In this document: piece after piece, positions 32,482 to 43,526 of the stretch
Numbering within the stretch: the stretch's first letter is position 1
Layout: every line of letters begins with the position of its first letter
Origin: Selaginella moellendorffii
Lineage: Eukaryota > Streptophyta > Lycopodiopsida > Selaginellales > Selaginellaceae
Direction of reading: 5' to 3'
Assembly: GCF_000143415.4 (NCBI RefSeq)
Contig: NW_003314296.1
Coordinates: 1,215,858-1,279,857 of the forward strand
DNA length: 64,000 bases
The notes under the pieces: generated by a model
Told to the model about the DNA's origin: nothing
The model's input: only the letters and a program-made list of their open reading frames with translations
Databases searched by the model: none
Made by a program: the position numbers and the translations under genes

Positions 32482-33024
32482 CTACTGCCTGCTCCATATG
32501 CCCATTCTGGAGACTATGAAAAAAGTCCATGTCAGATCGTTTCTATCGGGGGAGTGATCGAACAAAGCTTGGGCAGTGACTTGTGAGTGGCCATTTATCA
32601 CAGCGTTCCACGACACGGCACTCTTCTCGGGGATGGAATGGAACGCTCGCATTGCGTGGTCGGGGCAAATCCGGAGACGATAGTAGTGAAGGAGAAGATG
32701 CTCCACCATGGCATTCTCTTGAAACTCTCCCTCGAATCGCCCATGAGCTCTTGCTGGGAGGAATCCCATGAAATTCCACAAGACAATGTGTGGAGTCCTT
32801 GCAGAAGAAGAAGGCCGTGCAGGCCTCGAATTGCGCTGCCTCGGAGGATGTTGGAGGAGAAGACATTGGGGTCTGGATTCGCGGCGTAGGCGGCCTCGGC
32901 ATTGCCCAAGCTCCCACATTTGCCATAAATGTAAGCGATCATGTTGGTGAGGTATCGATTCGGCCAGTAGCAGGAGCCACGCGTGGATCCTCCAAATCTC
33001 TGGCCTCCGCTGGATGTCGTCCAC
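32482..33024 (-). pseudogene. PPR protein pseudogene, frameshifted
   Basis: On the minus strand PPR text appears in alternating frames: RIHAWLLLLAESIPHQ, then AYIYGKCGSLGNAEAAY and NPDPNVFSSNIL, then PEKSAVSWNAVINGHSQ and FDHSPDRNDLTWTF. Each piece matches PPR repeat signatures, but at least two frameshifts and lost repeats prevent a product. The 5' end (about 32980-33060) also matches a sequence found within the palindrome arms at 36120-36190. Confidence 0.75.
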
Positions 33025-33619
33025 GTGGACAGTCAGATGGACTCCAAATCTTCCTTTCCTCCAAATCCAATGAGGTGCTGAAACTATATTTTAATATCTG
33101 TTAGTGTTTAGTTATAGCATGCATGCTGTATTGTTCTATGGTCTTAGGATTGGCCTTAGAAAACTATTATTATTTCATTTTTTTAATTTTTAATTTTTCA
33201 AATATTTTATTATTGTCTGGAGAAGAGAGGAGCTTATTGAGAGTTGGGCGTGACATTACACCGTAGGAATCTAAAAGTGTAACTTGCAGTGTACATGTTT
33301 AAAAAATTATAGTGAGCTATATCTATACTAGTATTTGCCCAGCCAATGCTGGGTAGTTGGCAAAGCCTCTCAAACTTACTAACATATCTTTGTGAGAATT
33401 TGCTCACATCTCACAATTTCCTTGTGAAATGATTCCTTTATTTTTAGCACCAGTCTATTGTTATCCATTGGGCCATAGGGAAGATTAAAAAACAAACAAA
33501 GTTCGATACTTCGATATATTAATCCATATGCACAAGCTTTTAGAATGATGTATGTAACTGCTTATAGAGATATAAATCAGTCTTGATTGCATCTTATGCA
33601 TCCACAGATTTTAGGGACA

Positions 33620-34400
33620 ACTCACAACCAAGAAGTTGATAATCGGCCTCTTCCTGCTACATTGCCATCTATCCAAGATGACATGTAACTGATTCGGGTC
33701 AGGCTTGATACTAAACTGCACTCCCAGGAATTCTTTGATGGTCGGGAACAGCAACCCCTGTATGGCAAACAGGAAAGTTTGTGAGATCGACTTCTTTCCT
33801 TTCCAGCTTCACAGATAGATACCTGGTGAGTTGAATCTACAACTCCTCCCACCTTTTATCTCCTGTAGCAAGGACATGGCTGCTTGCGTCCCCAGGTCCT
33901 CTGGAAGCTGGAGCTCGGATGCTCCAGAATGCATAGTCACGCACTCGGAGCTTAAAATGCAGCTGGTGGTCGTTTCTGCCACCAATGAGATCCCATAGCC
34001 CAGAGATTTGTGCCATGACAAAGGAAGCAAGATGAAAAAAGTTTACCTTGCAGCACAAAATCATGGAACTTACTTCCCGGAATCCGAACCAGTAGAGCGA
34101 TCAGTAAAGATGTACACGTCGGGGAGCAAGCGCTTTAGCACACCACATTCGATTGGCCATATGAGGTGAGACGGGTGTGGAGTAACTCACTCCTCGGATA
34201 CGTTTCACCATGCCCTCGTCCACCCATGTAGCAGCCTGGCGAAGGATTCTTAGCGAGGAGAGAAAGAAAAGAAGAGGAGTTTGGAGAAACTGACCGTGAG
34301 GCTCTTGGGGACAATGGGAACTTTGAGGACGGCCTCACTGCCACCCAAGGGAGGAGCTCCGCGGGCAACAACCTTGAGTTCTAGGCCTTTGACTGGAACC
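33620..34400 (-). pseudogene. RCL1: Captured RCL1 (RNA 3'-phosphate cyclase-like) exons
   Basis: Inside the Helitron, minus-strand exons match the C-terminal half of the ribosome-biogenesis protein RCL1: VKGLELKVVARGAPPLGG, WVDEGMVKRIRGVSYSTRVS, LPDVYIFTDRSTGSDSGK, GYGISLVAETTTSCILSSEC, LPEDLGTQAAMSLLQEIKGG, VVDSTHQ and FLGVQFSIKPDP. Splice sites are still visible between several pieces, so genomic DNA was captured, not cDNA. A 5-bp insertion after KGG breaks the frame before VVDSTHQ, and the end is not that of RCL1. The N-terminal half is missing. Confidence 0.85.
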
Positions 34401-34545
34401 AGCGCAGTAGACATGATCAAGCTCGAATCCCAGCCAGCAGCAACCATTTGGGAGTGGATTTGCTTACCCACCGGAGGAAATCGCGATCCACAGCACGCTC
34501 CAAGGGCCGCGACCCACTTGATCCTGCCCGGAGTGACGCCCTGGA
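34401..34545 (-). pseudogene. Captured PPR fragment fused to RCL1 exon
   Basis: GVTPGRIKWVAALGACCGS and GKQIHSQMVAAGWDSSLIMS are typical of lycophyte PPR proteins. The frame runs directly, without a stop, into the RCL1 exon (STALV-PVKGLELKV), making a chimeric open frame of 139 codons in the Helitron (34250-34669). Confidence 0.8.
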
Positions 34546-35212
34546 GCAGCAATCTCCGGTCAACACTTTGCATGTGCCACGTGTTGCCGGGCCTTCCTCT
34601 CCCGCCCCACGCGGCTTGGCCACCTCCCATTGGCCGGGAGCAAACATCAGCGCGATTATTCTCGAACACGTGGTTAAAGAAATAACCCCTTTACAGTTAC
34701 CCCCCATCGGACGGCCCCGATTGGCTGGATCCGGCAGCCCACAAAGTTCGGCGTTTGCTCCTTATAGTAGTAGATGCATATCTATATGCAGCCAGAAGAA
34801 AAAAAGAAAAGTCCCTTGTAAATTATTAACTTAGGTGCATCTCCACTGTAGTCATGCAATCAAATTTTGTGGAAGGGAAGATATATATTTGATTTGCTCC
34901 AGCACACAAACAGCACAAACATGCCATTGAGCTTACCAATTCGATCATATATACCAAATTCTCATCAGTTGTCACTTTAGCATAATCAAACAATCACACA
35001 CAATGTTGTGCCATTTAATTCTCGATGACCCTGCCAGCATATGCAAGCCTTCCTCACCATTCGAACAAGAAAGACGCTAGACAACAAGCTAGAAATAGTT
35101 TTAACGCAGTTTATATTAGTGGTAACTACATCACAGCCGTTGGATTAAAGGATATTTTAGAATATACCATCCAAACCGTTAGATTTTAGTGCGGTTAGGT
35201 TTTCGGGTGGCT

Positions 35213-36264
35213 ATGGATTCCGGGGGCGAGGTGAGAGAGACTCGGGTATTCGTCTTCCTCTGTGCAGCGGAAAGCTGCCATTTGAATCCCTCGGAGCTCT
35301 CCATCCGGTTGCACCGAGACGAAGGCGACGTTTTCCATCCCCTCTCTCTCAACTACACAACGGGCCTGTCGTGCCGGACTTGGGACGAGCTGGTCCAGGA
35401 GCTCAACTGCGTCTATTCTGACACAATTGCTTCGCTCCCCGACGCATCCCTTCCCGACGCCAAGACGCAGCAAAATCATCCAAGGCATCCAGCCGCCCAA
35501 GGACGAAAGGGAGCCGGCTTGGATGTCGAAGCTGTCCGAGATTTGCAGAGGTAGGATCGACGTGGACTTGCTTTTGTGCTCGCCTTTCGCTACCATCTGG
35601 ACGTGAACGATCCAAACATCGTCTCCATCGACAAGGAGCAAGATTGCCAGGACCTGATCACGCAAGAAGAAGAAGAGCTCTACATTGATCGTCACCTCCC
35701 TCGAGCTCAAGCTGACGAGATTGTGTGCGAGATCTCTCAAGTTTTGCCACAGTCGTACCAGTGGCTGGGTCTGGAGGAGATGGACAGCAAAGAGGAGGTT
35801 TTCCGCGTGATCAACTGGGACATGGAGGTGAGGAGCAAAAGCTCGGCCGTTCTTGCGCATGGAAGCGACGCTGTTCTTGGGATCGAAGTCGTCAGTGGGC
35901 TGAGCCGGCAGGGATTGAACAGATGCGAGATGGAATTCTACCTGTGGGCGCGTTTTTGCAGCTGGTGACTGATTTCAAGAGTGCCGCTGTCTTTTACTAT
36001 TGGTTTCCGCGGACAGGATCCATCGGCACCTTGAGGAAGCTCGTGAAGTTGATCGCGTTGAGATTACCCAATTGTCCAGAGTCTGAAATGGCTTGGTCGA
36101 TTCTGGGCTGGAAACGCTTCGTGGATCCTCCTCCAAACCTCTGGCCTCCAGCTCCTGGATGTCGTCCATGTGGATTCCAAATCTTCCTTTGCATTCCAAA
36201 TCTAATGAGAGGTGCTGAAATGATATTTTGTTATTTCCCAGTGTTCATGGCTTCGTGGTTATAG
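35213..36264 (+). pseudogene. Unrecognised decayed gene in left palindrome arm
   Basis: The frame opens at ATG 35213 with a compact globular-looking sequence (MDSGGEVRETRVFVFLCAAE, then LSIRLHRDEGDVFHPLSLNY), continues in a second frame (EPAWMSKLSEICRGRIDVDL) and a third (YHLDVNDPNIVSIDKEQDCQ, SQVLPQSYQWLGLEEMDSKE, DAVLGIEVVSGLSRQ). At least two frameshifts separate the parts. No known domain was recognised. GC content is clearly higher than in its surroundings, so it is a former gene, not random DNA. The same breaks exist in the other arm and so predate the palindrome. Confidence 0.6.
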
Positions 36265-36345
36265 CGTGCACGCTGCAATGTTCTATTGTGTAGGGTTGCT
36301 GGGTTCGATTCCCATCTGCCTCAACTTCCAATTAAGAACACTACG
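36245..36345 (+). repeat. tRNA-like SINE-type repeat (left arm copy)
   Basis: TGGCTTCGTGG and GGTTCGATTCC match the A and B boxes of tRNA promoters, about 45 bp apart, with a good T-arm (TGGG/CCCA) but no proper anticodon or acceptor stem. Diverged relatives lie at 43880-43985 and 45685-45775 (both minus) and in part at 33110-33165. Confidence 0.55.
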
Positions 36346-36696
36346 GTCTTAGGGTCGCCCCCTAACGTGATTACTATTTTATTATTTTATTATTAGATTA
36401 ACTGCGTTGAGTTTCTGGGTGTTAAGTACCATTTTATTATTTTCATTTTTTTTAACACTATACAATTTACTAGTGAGAGTGGCTCTCCTCAAAATCTCAA
36501 CAAAGCAAGCAAACCATACATAGCCTAATAGTATGTTGTCAAGTCCAAAATGAAAGTCAATAGGAAAAGGTTATTCATCCACAATTTGTATATATTAGCA
36601 ATTATTGTTATTGTAAATATTGTTCTTTCTATATATAAAATTGGGCATTAGCGCAGAACTCAAGTGAAAACCTAATACTCAATGACAAGATCATTA

Positions 36697-36933
36697 CTAC
36701 TCAACCACTTCCACTTGTGAAGACCACTTGAACATCCCTTTTTCCAATTGGAGCTTCCTCCTAGTGTGAGTGATGGGAGAATCCACCAAATGGAAAGGAC
36801 CATTTACCTGGATGGGCTTCAAGAGACCCTCCCTTGCTTGCCTCATGTCATCTACCAATTTGTATGACTTTGGACAAACGAATCTCAATACCTTCAATGT
36901 CACACCTTCAGCTACATGCGTACGTTGAAACAA
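36697..36933 (-). CDS. Small unrecognised open frame in left palindrome arm
   Basis: 78 codons (VLRFVCPKSYKLVDDMRQAR, then LLKPIQVNGPFHLVDSPITH) conserved as an open frame in both arms; its twin at 43290-43526 differs at one residue. Upstream text with splice-like borders (TLANLASAIASGEDSGVEPH) hints that it is the last exon of a decayed, spliced gene. The family was not recognised. An intact product is doubtful. Confidence 0.4.
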   Translation of the reverse strand: MFQRTHVAEGVTLKVLRFVCPKSYKLVDDMRQAREGLLKPIQVNGPFHLVDSPITHTRRKLQLEKGMFKWSSQVEVVE

Positions 36934-37394
36934 ATCAGAATTGCTCCACTCTTAATTGCCAAATCTACACAAGCATATGAAGAGCGAAGAAAAACAATGC
37001 TGGTACTGAGCACAACTTTTGAGAACAATGTTTAGCTGGTGTGGCTCAACACCAGAGTCCTCTCCAGATGCTATAGCGCTTGCAAGATTTGCAAGTGTCA
37101 CCTTCCTTTGCTAACTTTAGAGGTTAGACAAGAATCATGCACATGTCCTTTCTAGACACCCAAAATGCTGATGGCATTCTCGTCACAAGCAATGGTTCTG
37201 CACTTAACGCTATCCATCAAACCTTATTCACCTGAAACAATTTGAAGTGTATAATGAAAGATTGCACCTTTTATTTCAATTACAAAGCATGGGTCTGGTT
37301 TTTGGATTGCACGCCCTGCCACCAAGATCATAGATCTCCTTGAACCTCCTAAGTTTTATCCTTAAGCTTACCATCTGAAATTTCTGAATATTTA

Positions 37395-37605
37395 TAATAA
37401 GGAGGAGTTGTCAAACTTTTTGGGCTGCCGGATTCAGCTAGTGGTAGCCGTCCAATAAGGGGATAATTATCTTTAACCACATCTTAGTGAATAATTGTTC
37501 TAATGTTTTCTTTCAGCCAATGGGAGGTGGCCAATTGCCTTGGCAAGAGAGGAAAGTGTTGTGACGCAAATGTGTTGACTAGCATTGAGGCTCAACTTTT
37601 TGTAC
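37395..37605 (+). repeat. Helitron 5'-end-like repeat
   Basis: It starts TATTTATAATAAGGAGG and carries GGGCTGCCGGAT, TTTAACCACATCTTAGTGAA and CCAATGGGAGGTGGCCA. It matches the 5' terminal 170 bp of the Helitron at 34774 (which is on the minus strand), the copy at 42615-42830 (minus) and, weakly, 30240-30430. It marks the inner edge of the palindrome arm. Confidence 0.65.
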
Positions 37606-37639
37606 TGGAAATTTATTGGGTCACTTGGATTTTATAATT

Positions 37640-37950
37640 CTTTCTAAGGAATTTGATAATTTTCTTTTAAGGAAACATATGCTTATAGCTATGTCCTCAA
37701 TTTTTCTTTCAAAGTGGAATATAAAATTTGTTGTTTTGATGCTATTCCAATTTAATTTTCAATATAACTAATCAAAACAATGCTTAAGGGATATTTTATA
37801 TTCAGTTTTTATTAATCAATACCTTGGAAGATTTTTTAGGTGCAATTTTACTTTATGGAGCATGATTAAGAGTAGACTCAAGCCAGAAGATGATATGGAT
37901 AATAAAAAGGGACACCAAGAATAACAAAGTGTTAGAGATGAGGCCTCAAA
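37640..37950. repeat. Dispersed repeat, second copy at 48352-48620
   Basis: About 290 bp, beginning GGAAACATATGCTTATAGCT and ending GGGACACCAAGAATAACAAA, recurs in direct orientation at 48352-48620 with about 95% identity by eye. Confidence 0.8.
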
Positions 37951-40401
37951 AAGAAATATCAAAACTATTTACAATCTCCTGTCTAGTATGTTATTTTCTT
38001 GCAAGTGTTGCAACAATCATTCTTCTTTTCCTTTTGAACTTGTCCGATTTGCTACTCTCGCCCTGATCATTTGTTAGTCCTAGTCTCTTACACTATGACA
38101 AATCATTTCCCCTTTCCTGTGAAGGGTGCCAATTCTTTCTCATTCAAGCTTTTACTTGAGAAAACCCTCCAAAACTATAAGACCGGCTATGATTTGGCCA
38201 AAAGTGTTGTTAAAACTTAAATGATATAACTTTGCAAGTTGCATTGGTCCACTCCTATCTGTACATGCTTTATGAAGCAGTGTTTGAGAAGAACCAGAGA
38301 GTAGCCATGTCTAGCAAGAAGAAGCAGGCAATAGAGATGCAACAAGAAGAAGTGTTCAATTGAGATTTTGAATTAGGAGCTCAAATCTCGGCAAAGCTAC
38401 TGGAAAGGCACAGAAAGCTACTCGGTTGGAAGAAGCTTCTCCTCCACTCTCTCGATCCTGAGAGTGTCTCAGACAACAACAACAAAGTGAGTCCTTGCCA
38501 CTTCTGCCTCTGCCACTGCTTAGATGATCTTGAGCTTGAAATTGGTGTCACAAAGGTGAGCTGTGATTGGAGCTGAGGGCACTCTACCACATCACCGGCT
38601 ACCAAGTTGAGTTTAAGATTCAAAAGAGCCAAGGAGATTAGACACTCAAGTCCACTCACTCTATCATCTGGATCTTGAATGCAAGCTATTTCAATCACAA
38701 GAGTGACTACGAGAAAAAGGTGAAGCTAATTGCAGATCTGGAGCACAAGTCATGAGCAAAAGTGTGCTTCCCACCTGACCAAGGTTTGTGAAAGCTTTCT
38801 CTTTCATACTTTACAGTTGGCTAGCTGCAAAAACCAACCGAAGAAGCACACACATCATATAATAGGTAACAGGAAGCAAAGAAAAGATTTGTTTTGAAGA
38901 GGAGCAGCTTGACAAGACAAGGAAGAGAGGTTGAAGGCAATTTACAAGAATGCTGGGTGAGCAAAACACCAACACTGGACAAGCTGGACATTTATGAAAG
39001 AAAAGAACTTAGTAGCAAAAGAGCTAGGAAGAAACATGGACGAAAGCTAGATATTTATGTAAATGAGGAGAAAAGACACTGCTCTAAGATAAAAGAATTA
39101 CTTATTATCTAGAGAAGATAATTATAGATTGACTCAGTAGTGGTTCTCCAAGCTGGAGATCCACTGCTGAGTAAGCATGCCGTGGAGGTCGCCTTGGATG
39201 CGATTGGGAGCTGCGTGATCGAGAAGGTGATCAATATTTGGTTGCGGCATGAGGAATTTGAGAGCGTTGGCCCTGTCAGCTCCTCAAATTGGTCATGCGC
39301 TCTAGGTAACAAAAAATTCGCATTTTGGGGCAAATTGGGATCACTGTGGTGTTTGTCTAGATCATTGTTCTTGAGGATCAAGCCTTCATGGTTTGTGAAA
39401 ACCTCCTCTCTCTTTCTCTCACTCGCATTAAAATCCCATCTTAAATCCAAAGCTCATAGTGACCCAACTGGAGATATGGCTGCCAAGTTGAGTGAAAGAA
39501 CAAACAGAAATTGTCATTTAGAAAGTTTACTTTCACATTCATTTGATCAACAATCATATTGTAGTGAGCAATAAAGACTAAACTAATTGCATTTTAAAAT
39601 TGGAGAAAATATCTTTGTGAAATTAATTAATGGCAATATTGCAAACTAAAGAAGCAATATAAATCTTCTTGTTTAAAGAATACTAACCTCTTCCCAAACA
39701 AGAGATCTCCAATGGGACTCTTACTAGAAACACATTCAGAAAAAGTGGTGTTAACCAGGAATTTTTTACTAAAACACTAAATGAATTGTTAATCTTAAAC
39801 ACCCTTCCACCATCTATTACTTGGGTCTTTTTATCTATTTATCTTCCTTTTTGAGACTTGGAAATGATACTTCTATATAATACTATTTGGACATTGTATA
39901 CATAGAATTTTATTAGTGTAAATGAGATGTAAAGGCTTATATATGTATGTATGTATATAATATATATATACATATATATATATATACACACACATATAGA
40001 AGATGATAGAAGACATTCAGGATTCTCTCATGGATGGGCTGGGATCTGAAGGAACAACAGGAGGAAGCATCAATGATCTATAGGTGGTGTCAATTGTTCT
40101 TAATCCTTTTGTACAAAGTGTTTCAACTACTGCACATACATTATTTTTGGAGGATTAACCTATTGAACATCATGCTAGACCTCATAAACTTGTGGTCCAA
40201 CTTGCAATAACACTTGATATAGTTCCTTTCACTGAGTAAAGAGTCCTAAAACTTAGCATTATTAGCTCTTGGCAAATACATAGATAAACTCAACTCCATT
40301 GGTAGGATTAAATTAAGACTATATGGAAGTTTATATAGTGAAGCACCAATAGAACTTTACACCACTGTGATATATGCATACTGAAGAAATGGCAAATAAC
40401 T
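37950..40401. other. Palindrome spacer, left part: two unrecognised coding-like patches
   Basis: At 38365-38530 (plus) a frame reads GAQISAKLLERHRKLLGWKK and LLHSLDPESVSDNNNK before breaking. At 39140-39310 (plus) a GC-richer frame reads LLSKHAVEVALDAIGSCVIE and RHEEFESVGPVSSSNWSCAL and stops at a possible GT donor. Both may be captured exons; neither family was recognised. The remainder is AT-rich. Confidence 0.4.
39938..39998. repeat. AT/TATG microsatellite
   Basis: Runs of TATG, TA and CA dinucleotides. Confidence 0.9.
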
Positions 40402-41941
40402 TGTGAGACACAAAATCTCTAAGCCCTAAAGTGGAGCCGAAAGGGTGCCACGTGGTAGTGGCCGAAGCGAAAGCCAAACGAGCGTAACATGTTTGGACTA
40501 AAAGCTCAAACTTGAAAAGGTCAAGAGTGGGAGTGGAACTCCCAATAAAGTGCTCGAGGAACAAGCATGAAGTGAGCAATGAGTGAGTCTCTAGAAAAGG
40601 GACACAAGAGGACCAAAACATGACACGTGGAAGAGTCCGAGATGGACCCGAAATGGAGTCCAAGATGGAGCCCGAGATGGAGTCTGAGATGGACCCGAGA
40701 TGGAGTCCAAAGTCAAGATTGAGACCGAGACTGGGACCGAGACCGAGACCAAGACTGGAACCGAGACCGAGACCAAGGCCGAGGCCGAGACTAAGCCCAA
40801 GCTCGAGTCCGAGTTTGAGTTCAAGTCCGAGTCCGAGTCCGAGTCCGAGTCCAAGTTTGAGAGGGTGAAAGCCCAAAACATTCGTCTCCCAGACCCTAGG
40901 GGGTTTGGTGAGCTCCAAAAATATAGTAAGGGGGAGGACTACAGTGGAGCCAATTTGGCCAAGAAAGGCTAGTTTGGCCTAGGAAGGCTATACCCAGTGT
41001 TGGGTGATGAGCTGCCCACTGGGAAGTCCAAGACTAGAGTGAACACAGACCAACAAGCGGGGTAGCTTGGTGAAGTGTTCAAAAGCCGACTCTAATTCCC
41101 CCTGGAGATCAACTAGCCGATGCTCCCAGTCCAAGTGTGGGTAGCATTACTTACTTAGATACCTGGTGTGGCTCAACGAAACCTCGCTCTAAGCCCATGG
41201 CTAGAGCACCCAAAGGCAAAAGGCAGGGAGAGTACCCATGAGGCTCGCATAAAGCCACGGTGTTCCAAAATGTTGCCCTAAAGTCCCAAACTATGAAAAG
41301 GAAGAGGAGCCGTCCTCTAGTGTAGAGACCAAGGATACGGTCGTGTGAGGAAGAAGTCTCAGAGGACCGTGGGACTTAGTGGTCGAGCTTGTGGGCCTTG
41401 ATCCAGTGGTAGTGTTGGCGAACACGGCCATGGATAGAAAGGGACTTGATGGGGACTGAAAAAGGGGTATTGGGGAAAGTTATGTTTGTGGGCATTTTAA
41501 GGATGCTAAGGAGTGGATTTGGGATGATCACTCATGGACGGTTGGCTCAATCCTTGAAAGATGAGACTGTGATGTAGATGGTGTTAGACCACTAGTGTGA
41601 CCAAGGTGAAGGGGCATGGCCTTAGCGTAACAAGGTGATATATCGATGGTACCTTGGGGTGTCGGTCACGGGATTGGACACATGGAGCACTTGGACCAAG
41701 TGCAATGGTTGAGTGGCATAGATGCCATTTTTGGGGCTAGCAAGTCCCTAAGTCCAGGTTAGGAAAGGCAAAATACTTTGACCTAAGGTCAAGATACTAC
41801 CAGATTAGGGTAGTAGAGGAAGATGTCGAGAAGACAATCAGTCAAACAAAGTATGGGAGATTCGAGTTTCTGGTGATACCTCAAAATGGTCAGAGGTATG
41901 GTTAAGTGACTAAAGTAGAATGGAAAATTTAATCGCTTACA
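40402..41941 (+). mobile_element. Long terminal repeat (1.54 kb) of an LTR retrotransposon
   Basis: It begins TGTGAGACAC and ends CGCTTACA. Three bases later comes TGGTATCGGAGC, a primer-binding site close to the usual TGGTATCAGAGC for initiator tRNA-Met. A second family member is present as two opposed pieces at 62217-64000, which defines both ends. The 5' part contains a degenerate hexamer array (GAGTCC/GAGACC). The internal region after the primer-binding site is degraded; no gag or pol domain could be recognised in 41957-42600. Confidence 0.85.
40620..40865. repeat. GA(G/C)-rich hexamer array in the LTR
   Basis: About forty diverged units of GAGTCC, GAGACC and GAGATGG. The array is open in several frames: plus reads mostly E/S/T/K and P/R, minus reads D/S/V and G/L, so long spurious frames arise. 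Confidence 0.9.
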
Positions 41942-41944
41942 ATT

Positions 41945-41956
41945 TGGTATCGGAGC
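41945..41956 (+). other. Retrotransposon primer-binding site
   Basis: TGGTATCGGAGC directly after the LTR end; one mismatch to the initiator tRNA-Met type site. Confidence 0.8.
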
Positions 41957-42614
41957 TATTCCTTAGTCCAACTTTTATTGGTGCTCAAGTATATCACTAC
42001 TGGTGTTGGCATTAGAAGGTCCTAGGAGTGGGCCTATCCTTGAGGAGTAGTAGGTCGGGAAGACATGGCTCTCCACTACTATTCAGGTGTGAACTTGTAA
42101 GCGATGTGGTGGATAGAAAAGGGCCAATAATGGAACGACTTTGGGATTTTGGGAACAGTATAAGGTTTCCTTAGAGAGCTGAGGATGTGATCCAGATGAG
42201 CGTTTGACGCAGCAAACGGGCTAATGTAGTTGTAGTAAACAACTATAGTTGGGATCATGAAAAAGATGCAAAGTCCAAAACAATAAAGGAGTCACAAGAT
42301 TACTTTCATATAGTTGAGGCTGGTACTCATAACTTTGAGACAGAAATTGATGACCATAGGAGGTCAAATATAGAAGAGGACACAAGTCCTTGAAATAATA
42401 GCCAGGGTTACCTCTAATAAATGCTGGAACAACCCAAGGAGTTGGGGGTGTACTCAGAGGAGGAGTTGGTATTCTCATCACATGGACAAGTGGTCCTAAG
42501 GGGCAAAAAGTTGCCCCAAGAGAACAAATTAAGTGTCGAAGTAACATTTGCAAAGATGGTTCTTGTGAGTAGGACTTGAATACAAGAAGTTGTATTCCAG
42601 AGTTGTATTCCAAA
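41957..42614. other. Degraded internal region after the LTR
   Basis: Only short frames remain; no domain was recognised. It ends where the right palindrome arm begins. Confidence 0.5.
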
Positions 42615-43289
42615 AAATTAAGCCTCAATGCTAATCAACACATTTACGTCACAACACTTTCCTCTCTTGCCAAGGCAATTGGCCACCTCCCATTGGCTAA
42701 AAGAAAACATTAGAATAATTATTCACTAAGATGTGGTTAAAGATGATTATCCCCCTATCTGACGGCCACCACTAGCTGAATCTGGCAGCCCAAAAAGTTT
42801 GGCAACTCTTCCTTATTATAAATATTCAGAAATTTCAGATGGTAAGCTTAAGGATAAAACTTAGGAGGTTCAAAGAGATCTATGATCTTGGTGGCAGGGC
42901 GTGCAATCCAAAATCCAGACCCATGCTTTGTAATTGGAATAAAAGGTGCAATCAAATTGTTTCAAATTCAAATTACTTCAAATTGTTTCAGGTGAATAAG
43001 GTTTGATGGATAGCGTTAAGTGCAGAACCATTGCTTGTGACGAGAATGCCATCAGCATTTTGGGTGTCTAGAAAGGACATGTGCATGATTCTTGTCTAAC
43101 CTCTAAAGTTAGCAAAGGAAGGTGACACTTGCAAATCTTGCAAGCGCTGTAGCATCTGGAGAGGACTCTGGTGTTGAGCCACACCAGCTAAACATTGTTC
43201 TCAAAAGTTGCGCTCAGTACCAGCATTGTTTTTCTTCGCTCTTCATATGCTTGTGTAGATTTGGCAATTAAGAGTGGAGCAATTCTGAT

Positions 43290-43526
43290 TTGTTTCAACG
43301 TACGTATGTAGCTGAAGGTGTGACATTGAAGGTATTGAGATTCGTTTGTCCAAAGTCATACAAATTGGTAGATGACATGAGGCAAGCAAGGGAGGGTCTC
43401 TTGAAGCCCATCCAGGTAAATGGTCCTTTCCATTTGGTGGATTCTCCCATCACTCACACTAGGAGGAAGCTCCAATTGGAAAAAGGGATGTTCAAGTGGT
43501 CTTCACAAGTGGAAGTGGTTGAGTAG
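43290..43526 (+). CDS. Small unrecognised open frame in right palindrome arm
   Basis: Twin of 36697-36933, 78 codons, with one amino-acid difference (Y for H near the start). The upstream DNA has a TATA-like TTATAAATA at about 42820 and candidate exons, but no intact gene model was found. Confidence 0.4.
   Translation: MFQRTYVAEGVTLKVLRFVCPKSYKLVDDMRQAREGLLKPIQVNGPFHLVDSPITHTRRKLQLEKGMFKWSSQVEVVE

Larger units (their letters stand above)
33328..34774 (-). mobile_element. Non-autonomous Helitron with captured gene fragments
   Basis: On the minus strand the element begins TCTACTACTATAAGG at 34774, the form of plant Helitron 5' ends. It ends at 33328 with a 6-bp-stem hairpin (CCCAGC-ATTG-GCTGGG), a short spacer and CTAG, the standard Helitron 3' end. 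The flanking bases are A before the 5' end and T after the 3' end. The inverted copy of this locus near 45475 lacks the 1.45-kb block and serves as an empty site. The terminal 170 bp on the 5' side match repeats at 37395 and 42600. Inside, on the same strand, lie a PPR piece and several RCL1 exons. There is no Rep/helicase gene, so it depends on another element for movement. Confidence 0.85.
34775..37605. repeat. Left arm of a 2.8-kb near-identical palindrome
   Basis: The arm matches the reverse complement of 42615-45475 almost base for base. Coding frames in the two arms differ at only a handful of residues (for example CVYSD/CIYSD, DMEV/DVEV, NLMRG/NPMRG). Outside, the match continues into 32990-33320 on the left and 45475-45835 on the right, interrupted on the left only by the Helitron. 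The spacer is about 5.0 kb. Confidence 0.93.

Noticed and set aside
33319-34786. Mutator-like insertion judged by a 9-bp duplication (ATATCTATA) at both edges
   Set aside because: No terminal inverted repeats were found, while the Helitron 5' TC end, 3' hairpin and CTAG, and A/T insertion site all fit. The duplication is explained by a 12-bp tandem at the target.
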